This document shows positions 43,618 through 52,673 of a stretch of 64,000 bases of DNA, one piece after another. Position numbers and translations under genes: made by a program. Below the pieces are notes generated by a model, which worked only from the letters and a program-made list of their open reading frames with translations, was not told where the DNA came from and searched no databases. The number at the start of each line of letters is the position of its first letter. Within the stretch, counting starts at the first letter, position 1. Source of the DNA: Verrucomicrobia bacterium IMCC26134 (lineage in GTDB: Bacteria; Verrucomicrobiota; Verrucomicrobiia; Opitutales; Opitutaceae); contig CP011265.1 in the NCBI GenBank assembly GCA_000972765.1, positions 3,531,001-3,595,000 on the forward strand, given 5' to 3'.

Positions 43618-44874
43618 ATGACCTTCGCTGACTGGAAAGCGCTCTCTCCCACTGCTGCCGCCCGGCTCGTTCATCAACGGGTCGCCTCCATGCCCGCCGC
43701 ACAACAACGCGCCGCGCTGGCCACCCTCACACCGGAACACGCGCTGGCCGGCTCCCTCGCCTCCGCACCGCCCACCGCACCCCTCTCCGGCCTGCCTTTC
43801 GCGGCCAAAGATCTTTTCGACGCCGCCGGACTGCCCACCTTCGCCGGCTCAAGCTTTCTCCCCGAAGTGCGCACCCGTGTAGCTGCGGCTGACGGAACTT
43901 TTGTCGCCAACCTCCGCTCCGCCGGAGCAGCTCTCGCCGCCAAAACACACATGCACGAGTTCGCCTACGGTCTCACCGGAGAAAACGCCCACTACGGCGA
44001 CTGCGAGCATCCGCGTTTTCCCGGTCGCACGACTGGCGGCTCCAGCAGTGGATCCGCCGCCCTTGTGGCGGCGGGCGTCGTGCCCCTTGCCCTCGCCTCT
44101 GACACGGGCGGATCGATCCGTCTCCCAGCCGCCTTCTGCGGGCTTTATGGTTTTCGGCTAACCCCGCATCATCGATGGATCGCCGATGCGGTCATGCTCG
44201 CGCCAAGCTTCGACACCCCGGGCTTCTTCACCGCCAACGCCTCCGACCTCCGCACTACCCTCGACGCCCTCGTCCCGGCCTTAAACCCGGCATCGTCCCC
44301 GTCCCCTCGCGGCGCTTACTTCACCCTCCCGGGCCTCGACGCCGAAGTCGCCACCGCGTTCACCGCCGCCGCTTCCCGTCTCGCCGAGCCGCTGGCCCCC
44401 GCGCTCGTCGCCGAGTTGACCGCTCTCTTTGCCCCCGCCGCCGAACTCTACGCGATCATCGGAGGTCACGAGACCTGGGCAATTCACGCACCCTGGTTTG
44501 ATCGTTATCGCGACCGTTACGATCCCGGGGTGCGTGCACGCTTGGATCGCGCTCGCACCATCAACGCCGGACAGCTTGAGCCTGCCAAAGTCCATCGTGC
44601 AAAAATCCGCCTCGCATGGGCCTCACTTTTTCGTGACTACGATTATATCGTGCTGCCTTCAAGCCCGTGTCCCGCGCTTCCAAAAGCCGACTGCACCCTC
44701 GCCAACCGGAACCGCATCCTGTCGCTCACCGCTCCTGCCAGCATGGCGGACCTGCCCGTGCTCGCGCTGCCCGTTGAGTTACCCGGCACCGGCGGTCTCA
44801 CCACGGGCCTGCAGGTCATAGCACCTGCTGTCTCCAGCCCCGCATTCCACCACGCGCTTCGACTGCACGGCTGA
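43618..44874 (+). CDS. Amidase signature family protein
   Basis: The ATG at 43618 gives 418 residues. The Ser-cisSer-Lys triad is visible as Lys64 in AAKDLFD, Ser142 in TGGSSSGSA and Ser166 in SDTGGSIRLP; the 24-residue spacing between the two serines is standard. The family includes GatA, AtzF-like and indoleacetamide hydrolases. No gatB or gatC is nearby, and this is shorter than typical GatA, so it is more likely a catabolic amidase working with the FAH-family protein encoded just upstream. Confidence 0.9.
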   Translation: MTFADWKALSPTAAARLVHQRVASMPAAQQRAALATLTPEHALAGSLASAPPTAPLSGLPFAAKDLFDAAGLPTFAGSSFLPEVRTRVAAADGTFVANLRSAGAALAAKTHMHEFAYGLTGENAHYGDCEHPRFPGRTTGGSSSGSAALVAAGVVPLALASDTGGSIRLPAAFCGLYGFRLTPHHRWIADAVMLAPSFDTPGFFTANASDLRTTLDALVPALNPASSPSPRGAYFTLPGLDAEVATAFTAAASRLAEPLAPALVAELTALFAPAAELYAIIGGHETWAIHAPWFDRYRDRYDPGVRARLDRARTINAGQLEPAKVHRAKIRLAWASLFRDYDYIVLPSSPCPALPKADCTLANRNRILSLTAPASMADLPVLALPVELPGTGGLTTGLQVIAPAVSSPAFHHALRLHG

Positions 44875-44883
44875 AACACCACG

Positions 44884-45426
44884 TCATTTTACTGCGACTG
44901 GTAAAAGTCCCGCGCGCACCAGTATCATCCGGTAAGGCGCGAGCAGCAGGAATGCCATCAACAGTTTTACGCCGAGATCGCCCGCTGCCAAAGCCAGCCA
45001 GTTCAACTCCGTTCCGATGAAGGCCAGGGAGAAAAAGATCGCGGTATCCAGCACGGATGCGGCAACCGAGCCGATGAAAGGAGCCTTCCACCAGGCTTTT
45101 TGTCTTAATTTATTGAATACGGCGATGTCCATGAACTGCGAGGCAAGGAAGGCTGCGGCCGAGGCGAGCGCGATCCGCAGCGGAGCCAGTATCAGGGAAA
45201 GCGTCAGTCCGGTCACAAAACCCACCCAGGCCATCTGGCGGGCACGAACAACGCCGGCGCGGCGGTTCGCCACATCCGTCACGAAGTAGGCGACCGGGTA
45301 GGTGAAGGCGCCCCAGGTGAGCCAGGCGTTCACTGGAAACTGCACCAGATAATTCGAAAGCGCGACAATACCCGCCATTGCGAGCGCGGAGAGCAGGAAA
45401 GAACGACTGATGGGCGTTGATTTCAA
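44884..45426 (-). CDS. VUT family membrane protein, queuosine-precursor transporter-like
   Basis: This is a 180-residue protein with about five or six membrane helices and the COG1738 pattern: LSNYLVQFPVNAWLTWGAFTYP, VTDVANRRAG, RIALASAAAFLASQFMDIAVF and VLDTAIFF. The E. coli relative YhhQ imports queuosine precursors. The start is a TTG at 45426 overlapping the oleD stop (TTGA), so it is probably translated by coupling, an odd partner for a lipid gene. Transport of preQ0/preQ1 is inferred from family only. Confidence 0.88.
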   Translation of the reverse strand: MKSTPISRSFLLSALAMAGIVALSNYLVQFPVNAWLTWGAFTYPVAYFVTDVANRRAGVVRARQMAWVGFVTGLTLSLILAPLRIALASAAAFLASQFMDIAVFNKLRQKAWWKAPFIGSVAASVLDTAIFFSLAFIGTELNWLALAAGDLGVKLLMAFLLLAPYRMILVRAGLLPVAVK

Positions 45427-46586
45427 ATGGACGGTGCGCGCAAGGCGGCGATGAGTTCGGCTGTGCCTGCGGCCATGGTGATACGGGGCGCGTATCCTAG
45501 ATCGCGACGGGCGGCGGTGATGTTAAACCAGTGGTCCTTGGCGAGCTCGGCGGCAATGAAGCGCGTCATCGGCGGCTCATCGCTCCGCCGAAGGAGCGTC
45601 CATGTGGCTTCACCGATCGCGCCAGCGGCATACGCAAGGCCCAGCGGCAGCCGCCCGGGGGGCAATGGTGGACGTCCAAGCGCGCGCAACAGTTCGTCTA
45701 TCCAATTCCAGAGGTTGATGGGCTGCCCGTTGGTGATGAAGTAAGCACGGCCGGCCGCCGGTCCGGCGACGGACACACTCGAGCTATTGCATATCAATGT
45801 TCGAGCAATGCTCCCTGCCTTGATTTCGCGTGCATCGTAAATCGTCGATTCACTAGCTGCCTTGGCCTCGGAGGAGACGGGCATGAGGGCGCGTTCGGCG
45901 AGGAGGTGGGCGGTGGCGGCGTTGTCGACGTGGACCATGTCCACGAGGTTTTGGCCCCGGCCGACGATGCGCAGGCGGCCGGCGGCGGCACGGGCGAGGA
46001 TGCGCGGCACCAGATGCGGATCGCCCACACCCCAGATTAAATGCGGACGCAGGGCACAGGTGGAAAAACCAGGGGCGTTGGCGGCAAGCACCTCCCGTTC
46101 TGCAAGAGCCTTGGTCAGCGGATAGGGGCTGGGACAGGACGTCGTGAGCGGCAGCGACTCGTCGGCGTCGGCAAGGGGCCGTCCGTTGTAAACCACACTG
46201 GGCGTGCTGGTGTGGACAAACCGAGCCACCCCGGCGGCGCGGGCGGCGGCGAGGAGCGTTCTTGTGGCGATGACGTTATCGCGGTAAAAATCACCGTAGC
46301 GGCCCCACACGCCAACCCGGGCGGCGACATGAAAAACCGTGCCGGCGTCGCGCACGGCCTCGGCGCACACGGCGGGGTCGGTCAGCGAGCCGACAACGAC
46401 ACGGATACCGCGGGCGGCAAGGGCGGGCTGCGGAGTGCGTGAAACGATAATGAGCGGCCGGCCGGCGGCGAGCAGGCGCTCCCGCATGCGACTACCTAGA
46501 AACCCGGTGGCACCCGTGACCAGGACGGCACCCTGTCCGCAGATGGGATGCCCGATACTTGCTGAAGTTTCCCCGTTTTCAGACAT
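45423..46586 (-). CDS. oleD: OleD-type NAD(P)-dependent reductase of hydrocarbon biosynthesis
   Basis: The ATG at 46586 gives 387 residues; a TTG at 46601 overlapping the oleC stop is the alternative. It is an extended short-chain dehydrogenase with NAD loop VTGATGFLGSRM and active site Ser plus Tyr-x-x-x-Lys (PYPLTK). It closely follows oleC, the order seen in head-to-head olefin clusters, where OleD reduces 2-alkyl-3-ketoacids from OleA. Oddly, between AERAL and GPAAGRAYFI there is an insert of about 40 residues (45767-45883) with clearly lower GC and no family counterpart that I recall. The related 3-beta-hydroxysteroid dehydrogenase family is the fallback label. Confidence 0.85.
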   Translation of the reverse strand: MSENGETSASIGHPICGQGAVLVTGATGFLGSRMRERLLAAGRPLIIVSRTPQPALAARGIRVVVGSLTDPAVCAEAVRDAGTVFHVAARVGVWGRYGDFYRDNVIATRTLLAAARAAGVARFVHTSTPSVVYNGRPLADADESLPLTTSCPSPYPLTKALAEREVLAANAPGFSTCALRPHLIWGVGDPHLVPRILARAAAGRLRIVGRGQNLVDMVHVDNAATAHLLAERALMPVSSEAKAASESTIYDAREIKAGSIARTLICNSSSVSVAGPAAGRAYFITNGQPINLWNWIDELLRALGRPPLPPGRLPLGLAYAAGAIGEATWTLLRRSDEPPMTRFIAAELAKDHWFNITAARRDLGYAPRITMAAGTAELIAALRAPSI

Positions 46587-46597
46587 GGTCGTGAAGC

Positions 46598-48265
46598 TCA
46601 ACGCTTCGGATCGGACTCATAGCCGATGGCTTTTTTCTCCACCCAACGAGCGAGGGCAAGGCGGTGTATTTTGGCGTTGTGGCGGACATCCAAGGGAAAC
46701 TTTTCCCGGAAATAGAAGGTTTTGAAATGAATTGTTTGGGGATGCTGCAAGGCAATCGCCCGAAGCTCGCGAGCCAGACGACGACACTCGGTGGAGGAAT
46801 AAACGGTTTCAGGTGTCACGGGCTCGACGATAATGACTGCCCGCTGAAACCCGGCAGATGCTATGCCGACGAGCGCGCAGCGCCGGACCCGAGGGTGAGC
46901 GGAGAAAAGCGGTTCAATCTGCTCGGTGTAAAGGAGACCGGAGGCGGTGTGAACGGCCTCGACGCGACGTCCGCAAAACCAAAGGCGTCCGGCGGCATCG
47001 AAGTAACCGAGATCGCCAAGCCGGTGATAGAGCACAGGCGAAGGTATCTTGGCCGCGGCGGTCGCTTCGGGCAGTCCGTCGTATTCACTGGTGACCGTGG
47101 GGCCGGATACGATGATCTCGCCCACCTCGCCGGTGGGGAGTTCGCGAGCGGCAGAGAGATCGGCCAGCGGACCGTCGGGCGGAGCGATTATCTTAACCGT
47201 ATTCGGAGAGATAACACGGCCGACGCAGGTTCCCGCGCCAGTCAGGGTGGCGGCGGCGGTGAGAGCTAGAACCTCGGCCGCTGAAATGGTGCTTACCGGC
47301 AAGGCCTCGGTGGCGCCATAGGGACTATGGAGCAGGCCATTGGGGATGAGCGGCGGAAGCTGCTCCCAAAGCCACGGCGGCACGGGCGCGCCAGCGGAAA
47401 GCACGCGCCGGACAGACGGAAGGGTGAGGCCGGTGGTCTGGCAGTGATTCGTGATCTTGCCCCATAGCGTCGGCGATCCGAAGGAGTTGGTGACGTTTTC
47501 CTGCAAGATGGCCCGGACAAGCAAGGCGGGATCGGCGGAGGCCGGGCGGGCGGGATCAGTCGTCGGCACTATGGTAGTCATGCCGAGGGCAGGATTAAAA
47601 AGTGCGAAGAGCGGGAGGAGCGGAAAGTCGATTTCACCTGGGGCGATGCCATAGGTGTCGCGTATCAGACTAACCTGGGAGTCGAACTGGCCGTGGGCGT
47701 AGATAACGCCCTTGGGTGCGCCGGTGGAACCGCTGGTAAACAGTATCGCCGCCGCGTCGGTGGCGGCGCGGGCGAGCGCGCCGGCATCATCCGCGGGCCG
47801 GCGGGAGGCGGGAGGAGTGATACGGGCGAGCGGCGAACCGGAAACAGGGATGCGCAGCTCGACGGAACGGAAGGAGGTGCGGAAAAGATGCGAAAGCAGA
47901 CGCGCAAACGGAATGCCGACGAGGGCGCGAGGGCGACTGTGTGCGACGCAACGGAGGAAGGCTTCGCGGCCCATGCCAGGGTCGATCACGATGGGCAGGG
48001 CACCGAGTTCGAAGAGGGCAAAAACCAGGGCGATAAGCGGCAATCCCTGCCGGACCATGACAAGGGTGCGATCGCCGGGACGAAGGCCGGCGGCGGCGAG
48101 ACGCGTGCGCCAGGCGGCCACCTCGGCGGAGAGCTCTCCGTAATCGAGGGCCAGATAGTCGATACGATCAGCGCGGGCGAGGCGTGGAACCTTGAGCGCG
48201 ACCTGGGCGGGATGAAGCGCGGCGTAAGCGGCCAGGTGACGGGCGATGTTGGCGGAGGCGGACAA
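46598..48265 (-). CDS. oleC: OleC-type AMP-binding beta-lactone synthetase
   Basis: This is a 555-residue ANL-superfamily enzyme starting at a TTG. The adenylate loop AAILFTSGSTGAPKGVIYAH and the motifs YGATEALP and YHRLGDLGYFD are present. The pairing with oleD and motifs such as YGATEALPVS identify it as OleC, which turns beta-hydroxy acids into beta-lactones on the way to long-chain olefins. OleA (thiolase-like) and OleB (alpha/beta hydrolase) are not adjacent; the gene upstream is a small lipoprotein. The pathway is therefore split, or the product may be a beta-lactone rather than an olefin. Confidence 0.88.
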   Translation of the reverse strand: MSASANIARHLAAYAALHPAQVALKVPRLARADRIDYLALDYGELSAEVAAWRTRLAAAGLRPGDRTLVMVRQGLPLIALVFALFELGALPIVIDPGMGREAFLRCVAHSRPRALVGIPFARLLSHLFRTSFRSVELRIPVSGSPLARITPPASRRPADDAGALARAATDAAAILFTSGSTGAPKGVIYAHGQFDSQVSLIRDTYGIAPGEIDFPLLPLFALFNPALGMTTIVPTTDPARPASADPALLVRAILQENVTNSFGSPTLWGKITNHCQTTGLTLPSVRRVLSAGAPVPPWLWEQLPPLIPNGLLHSPYGATEALPVSTISAAEVLALTAAATLTGAGTCVGRVISPNTVKIIAPPDGPLADLSAARELPTGEVGEIIVSGPTVTSEYDGLPEATAAAKIPSPVLYHRLGDLGYFDAAGRLWFCGRRVEAVHTASGLLYTEQIEPLFSAHPRVRRCALVGIASAGFQRAVIIVEPVTPETVYSSTECRRLARELRAIALQHPQTIHFKTFYFREKFPLDVRHNAKIHRLALARWVEKKAIGYESDPKR

Positions 48266-48304
48266 GTGAAGGATAAGCGGCGGGATACGCAGCCCTTGGG
48301 CAAC

Positions 48305-48332
48305 AAAAAGCCGCGCCTGTGAAGACGCGGCT
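48305..48332 (-). terminator. Intrinsic terminator of the small lipoprotein gene
   Basis: Read on the minus strand, a 7-bp stem (48326-48332 with 48310-48316) is followed by five T. It separates the lipoprotein gene from oleC, whose start is 40 bases further on. Confidence 0.85.
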
Positions 48333-48356
48333 AAAGTCGGTGGAAATCAATACGAC

Positions 48357-48617
48357 TCAGTAGTCGTTGATGGTGAAGGCGCCCCAAGCGATTTTAACCT
48401 GGGTTCCGGAAACCTTGCCGGCATTGCCTGAAACCTGATTGGTGTTGAGCTCCAGAGCCGTGTTGATGGGAGCGGGTTGAAAACCACCCTTATCAACGGT
48501 CACTAGGCCGAAGAGAACGTTGGTGGACCGGCCTGTGCGGGTTTTTTGCGTGGCACAACCTGACAGGATGGCGACCGCGGAGACCAGCACGAGGGGCAGG
48601 AGAAGCTTCTTTTTCAT
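48357..48617 (-). CDS. Small lipoprotein, unknown function
   Basis: This is an 86-residue protein with a type II signal peptide (MKKKLLLPLVLVSAVA) and lipobox LSGC (Cys21). The mature part is about 66 residues, beta-rich, with TNVLFGLVTVDKGGFQPAP. It has its own terminator and is not obviously part of the ole genes. It is probably an outer-membrane or periplasmic lipoprotein; no family is recognised. Confidence 0.8.
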   Translation of the reverse strand: MKKKLLLPLVLVSAVAILSGCATQKTRTGRSTNVLFGLVTVDKGGFQPAPINTALELNTNQVSGNAGKVSGTQVKIAWGAFTINDY

Positions 48618-48709
48618 AAGGGGAAGGTTTCAAAAATGAATAGTGAGATAGTGTTTGGCAAGCCTTGGCTGGCGAGAACTTATGTATAACATTGCAGCCA
48701 AAGGTGCAA

Positions 48710-50161
48710 TCAGGTGAGGGAAACAGCGGAGTCCACTTTCAGCTCGGGCGCGTCTCTCAGCAAATCGGCCTGCCAGGGCAGGAGTATCTCGTCCAGTCGG
48801 GCGGGCTCCCGGCATAAGATGACAAGGGTGGCGCGAGGGGCGATGAGCGTGGGGTCGAGCTCGATCCTGGCACCGACCTGATCACGGTAGGCTTTCAGCG
48901 CATCCTGTCGGGCGATCTCGGCTGCGCTGAGGTGGATGCGCTCGGCCCGGGGGCGACGCGGAAGGGTGGAGGGATCGCGTTCGAGTCCGGCGAGAAGAGC
49001 GGTGCGAAGGGAGGGTAACAAGCGGTCCTGACGTTTGCCGAGATTGACCTGGGCGAGGATGGATTCGACCGAGTCGCCTTGCTCGGCAGCGGCGGAGACC
49101 GCGGAAAGAAACTCGTTGTTAACGACCTTGAATGGAGGTGTATCGAGCTCTTCGGCCCACTTTTGGCGCCAATGCCAGATGGCATGAAGCACGGCGAGGC
49201 CACGGCCGCGGAGGCGATCCACGGGGCCGACGCGCCAGGCGTTTTCTTCGTCGCGAGGGAATCCCGCGAGTCCGGATTCGATCTGGCGACGGCACTGCTG
49301 GTCGAGCCAATCGAGACGGTCCAGCCGGGCGAGTTCGGCGGTGAGCAAATCGCGCAGCGCAGGCAGGTGCCAGACATCGAGGGAAGCGTAGTCGAGAAGC
49401 TTCGGGGTGAGGGGACGTTTTGACCAGTTGGCCTTCTGGCCCGACTTATCCAGGAGGAGGCCGAAGTGCTGCTCAAGCAGGGCGCCGAGGCCTACACGAG
49501 GGCGGTTGAGGAGCTGGGCGGCGAGCATCGTGTCGAATATGCTCTTGGGGCGAAACCGGCAGAGTTCCCATAGCAACCGGATGTCGAAATCGCTGCCATG
49601 CATGATCAGGTGCTTGGTCGCGAGCCGCTCCCAGAGCGGCTCGAGCGGGAGCGGCGTCATCAAGTCGACGAGGTAAACCTCACCGGCGACGAGAAATTGC
49701 AGCAGGCATACGCGGGTGTGGAAGTGGAACATGTTGTCCGCCTCGGTATCCATCGCGACCTCCTCGACGAGGTCGAGGGCGGCATAGAACGGAGCGAGCT
49801 GGTCGGGACGGTCGATGAGCATGAAGTGGGGTGGGCGCTCGCCGGGACGAGAAGGGGGGCGGACGTAGTCATGCGCGGGCTCGCGGGAGGAGGACGAGGC
49901 GGAGGAGGAGAACGCGTCGCCGACCGGTGAATCCGAACGGTGTGAAGGGCGCTCGCCGTGGCGGGGCTGGCGCGGGGACCGGGGGGCGCGGGGTTCGCGC
50001 GGCTCGCGCGGGGGACGAGGGGAACGCGAGCCATCGTCGGCGGCCGGTCCCGACTTGGACCGCTGGCGCGGGTGGGCTTTGGCGGAGGCCGGCGCAGGTT
50101 TGGCAGCAGGCGCGGCGGCAGGCTTGGTCGAAAAAAGACGGGAAATAAGGCGCTTGAGCAT
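48710..50161 (-). CDS. rnd: Ribonuclease D
   Basis: This is a 483-residue protein. A low-complexity Arg/Pro/Ser-rich extension of about 110 residues precedes a DEDDy 3'-5' exonuclease domain. Asp138 and Glu140 lie in MDTEAD, the ExoII motif is near HGSDFDIRLL (Asp193), and the Tyr/Asp pair is in YASLDVWHLPALRDLL. An HRDC domain follows (about 315-400). RNase D trims the 3' ends of tRNA precursors and other stable RNAs. The basic disordered N-terminus is not part of E. coli RNase D and may add RNA contacts. Confidence 0.93.
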   Translation of the reverse strand: MLKRLISRLFSTKPAAAPAAKPAPASAKAHPRQRSKSGPAADDGSRSPRPPREPREPRAPRSPRQPRHGERPSHRSDSPVGDAFSSSASSSSREPAHDYVRPPSRPGERPPHFMLIDRPDQLAPFYAALDLVEEVAMDTEADNMFHFHTRVCLLQFLVAGEVYLVDLMTPLPLEPLWERLATKHLIMHGSDFDIRLLWELCRFRPKSIFDTMLAAQLLNRPRVGLGALLEQHFGLLLDKSGQKANWSKRPLTPKLLDYASLDVWHLPALRDLLTAELARLDRLDWLDQQCRRQIESGLAGFPRDEENAWRVGPVDRLRGRGLAVLHAIWHWRQKWAEELDTPPFKVVNNEFLSAVSAAAEQGDSVESILAQVNLGKRQDRLLPSLRTALLAGLERDPSTLPRRPRAERIHLSAAEIARQDALKAYRDQVGARIELDPTLIAPRATLVILCREPARLDEILLPWQADLLRDAPELKVDSAVSLT

Positions 50162-50349
50162 CGGGCAAAAAAGCCCGGGCGGAGAGCGAGCAGACGAGCC
50201 CGAGCGACTAGGCGAGACCTAGTTGAAGCAAGGATTGGCGCGGATTAAAGTCTGAAAACCAAGTTCGAGCAAAACCGCGGGCGCGGAGGAGCGTTTTCCC
50301 AGCCAGAGCCCGCCGGAAAAGTAACCCGACTGGTTACCTTACCAGCTAC

Positions 50350-52488
50350 TCAGGCTCGTTTGACGTCGCGGACGGGGTATTGGGTGACGGTCACGCCCTT
50401 GTTGCCACGGGCGCCGAGGGTGAGCTCGGTGAGATCGAAGATGAATTCCTTTACCCGGGCACTGCAACGCCCGCTGAGGTAAACGGTCACGGCCTTGGGC
50501 ATGCTTTCCTGGTTCTTGGTCTCGTCGAGGAAGACGAGCTTGGAGCCCTCGGAGGCGGCGAGATTGTAAACCTTTTCGCGGGTCATGCCGCCGAGTTGGA
50601 AGCGTTTGGCGAAGGCCTTGCCGCTCTCTTTATCCTGATAAATGAGGGTGTAGAAACGGTCGTCGCCGTCCTTGGGGACGACATGGAGGTGTTCGATGTC
50701 TTTACCGACGAAAACCTTCTCGGCGACTTTCACGAGCTTGCAGGTGGCGTCTTTCAGGAAGGTCACGACGTCGTCGATCGAGGTTACGTCCTGCACGAAT
50801 TCGAAATCATCCTTGCGGGTATTGAGGGCGATGAAGCCCTCGACCTTGTTGACGTAGAGTTTCTGGTTGGCGGTCAGAACGGAGGCGGCGGAGATCTGCT
50901 CGATCTCGTTGGAGGTGGTTTTGCGTTTGATGCCCTTGCCGAATTTTTCCTGGAGGCGCTCGAACCAGGCGATCGTGTAATCGGTGAGGTGGGCGAGGTC
51001 GTGTTTGACCGACTTCATCTCCTTTTCGAGGGCAAGGATGGCCTCGTCGGCCTTGAAACGATTGTAGGCGGAGATGCGCTTGATGCGAATCTCGGTGAGA
51101 CGGGTGATATCGTCGTCGGTGACGTCGCGGCGCAGCTTTTTGAGGTGGGGCTTCAACCCATCGCGAATCTCCTCAAGCACGGCCTCCCAGGTCTTGGCGG
51201 CCTCGATGCGGCGGTAGATGCGCTCCTCGATGAAAATGCGCTCGAGGGAATCGGCGTGCCACTGGTCGTCGAGCTCGCCGAGGCGGATCTCCAGCTCGCG
51301 GCCGAGGAGGGCGCGGGTGCGGTCCACCGAGCGGCGCAGGATTTCAGAGACGCCCATGAACGACGGCTTGTCGTCGATAATGACGCAGGCGGCGGGCGAG
51401 ATGGTGAGCTCGCAATCGGTGAAGACGTAGAGCTGGTCGATGAACTTGTCGGGGTCGGCGGTGGAAGACAGCTCGATGACGATCTCGACCGTCTCGGACG
51501 TCATGTCCTCGATGCGCTTCACCTTCAGTTTACCCTTGGCGATGGCGCCTTCGATGGAGGTTTTGAGGGACTCGGTGGTGGCGCCGTAGGGGAGCTCGGT
51601 GATGGCGAACTGCATGCGCGAACGCTGCTCGATCTTGGCGCGGACCTTGACCTTGGATCCGCGCTCGCCGTCGGCGTAGGCGGAGAAGTCGGCGATGCCG
51701 CCGGAGGGGAAGTCGGGACGGATACGGAAGGTTTTGCCCTGAAGATGATTGATGGAGGCGCGGCAGAGGTCGTTAAAATTGTGCGGCAGGATCTTCGTGG
51801 TGAGACCCACGGCGATGCCCTCGGCGCCCTCGAGCAGGGTGATGGGGAACTTGGCGGGGAGGGCGACGGGCTCGTTACTGCGACCGTCATAGGATTTTTG
51901 CCAGTTCGTGGTCTTGGGGTTAAAGAGCACCTCGCGGGCGAAAGGCGTGAGACGGCACTCGATGTAACGCGGAGCGGCCGCGTCGTCGCCGGTGAGGGCG
52001 TTGCCGTAGTTGCCCTGGGGATCGATGAGCCAGCCGCGCTGGCCGATGGCGACAAGGGCGGCGCCGATGGAGGCATCGCCGTGCGGATGGTAGGCCATGG
52101 TGGCGCCGACGATGTTGGCGACCTTGTGGTATCGGCCGTCGTCTTTTTCCCAAAGGGTGTGAAGGATGCGGCGCTGGACGGGTTTGAGACCGTCGTCGAG
52201 ATGGGGGACGGCGCGGTCGAGGATCACGTAACTGGCATAGTCGAGGAACCAGTTTTTATAAGAGGCGGCGAGCGGGGCGGAGTCGTTATTCTGGGCGGCG
52301 ACAGGGGCGGCAGCCTCGGCGGCCGGGAGGACGACGTCCGGGCCGGTGGTGGGGGGTGAGGATGGGGTGGCGGCTGAATCGGCAGCAACCGGCACATCGA
52401 CCGCAGGCTGGTCTACAGACGGGGAGACGGAGCCGGAAAGCGGAAGCTCGGGCTGATCATCGGGAGAGGGACGGTGGCCTTTGGGCAT
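50350..52488 (-). CDS. parC: DNA topoisomerase IV subunit A (GyrA/ParC family)
   Basis: The ATG at 52488 gives 712 residues; the longer frame to 52539 is possible but less likely. A disordered Pro/Ala-rich N-terminus (about 70 residues) precedes the winged-helix and tower core, starting at LDYASYVILDRAVPHLDDG. HPHGDASIG and the active-site Tyr175 in AAAPRYIECRL are intact. The C-terminal part (about 500-712) is shorter than the six-bladed GyrA propeller and lacks a clear GyrA box, so topoisomerase IV-type decatenation is more likely than gyrase. The ParE partner is not in the window. Confidence 0.9.
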   Translation of the reverse strand: MPKGHRPSPDDQPELPLSGSVSPSVDQPAVDVPVAADSAATPSSPPTTGPDVVLPAAEAAAPVAAQNNDSAPLAASYKNWFLDYASYVILDRAVPHLDDGLKPVQRRILHTLWEKDDGRYHKVANIVGATMAYHPHGDASIGAALVAIGQRGWLIDPQGNYGNALTGDDAAAPRYIECRLTPFAREVLFNPKTTNWQKSYDGRSNEPVALPAKFPITLLEGAEGIAVGLTTKILPHNFNDLCRASINHLQGKTFRIRPDFPSGGIADFSAYADGERGSKVKVRAKIEQRSRMQFAITELPYGATTESLKTSIEGAIAKGKLKVKRIEDMTSETVEIVIELSSTADPDKFIDQLYVFTDCELTISPAACVIIDDKPSFMGVSEILRRSVDRTRALLGRELEIRLGELDDQWHADSLERIFIEERIYRRIEAAKTWEAVLEEIRDGLKPHLKKLRRDVTDDDITRLTEIRIKRISAYNRFKADEAILALEKEMKSVKHDLAHLTDYTIAWFERLQEKFGKGIKRKTTSNEIEQISAASVLTANQKLYVNKVEGFIALNTRKDDFEFVQDVTSIDDVVTFLKDATCKLVKVAEKVFVGKDIEHLHVVPKDGDDRFYTLIYQDKESGKAFAKRFQLGGMTREKVYNLAASEGSKLVFLDETKNQESMPKAVTVYLSGRCSARVKEFIFDLTELTLGARGNKGVTVTQYPVRDVKRA

Positions 52489-52673
52489 CGCGGGAGGGAA
52501 AGAGAAGAATGGCAGGCGAGTCGAGGAAACGCGCACCATTCAACAAGGTGCGGGCAACATCCAAGGCTTATTTGCGTCCACTCGCACCCTAGCAGGACGG
52601 TTTTTGAACCACCAAAGATCAAATTCTCAATAAACGGGTGGGCGGAGCGACACGGAACCGCTAGTTTCGCCAC

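Noticed and set aside
50162-50205. Possible terminator of parC just before the rnd start
   Set aside because: A stem can be drawn on the minus strand before a T6 run, but it is short with a long loop, and the same T-run also sits in the loop of a second possible hairpin. Too ambiguous to list.
50380-52359. Open frame of 659 codons antisense to parC
   Set aside because: Same effect as above. The real gene on the other strand has all catalytic motifs, while this frame has none.
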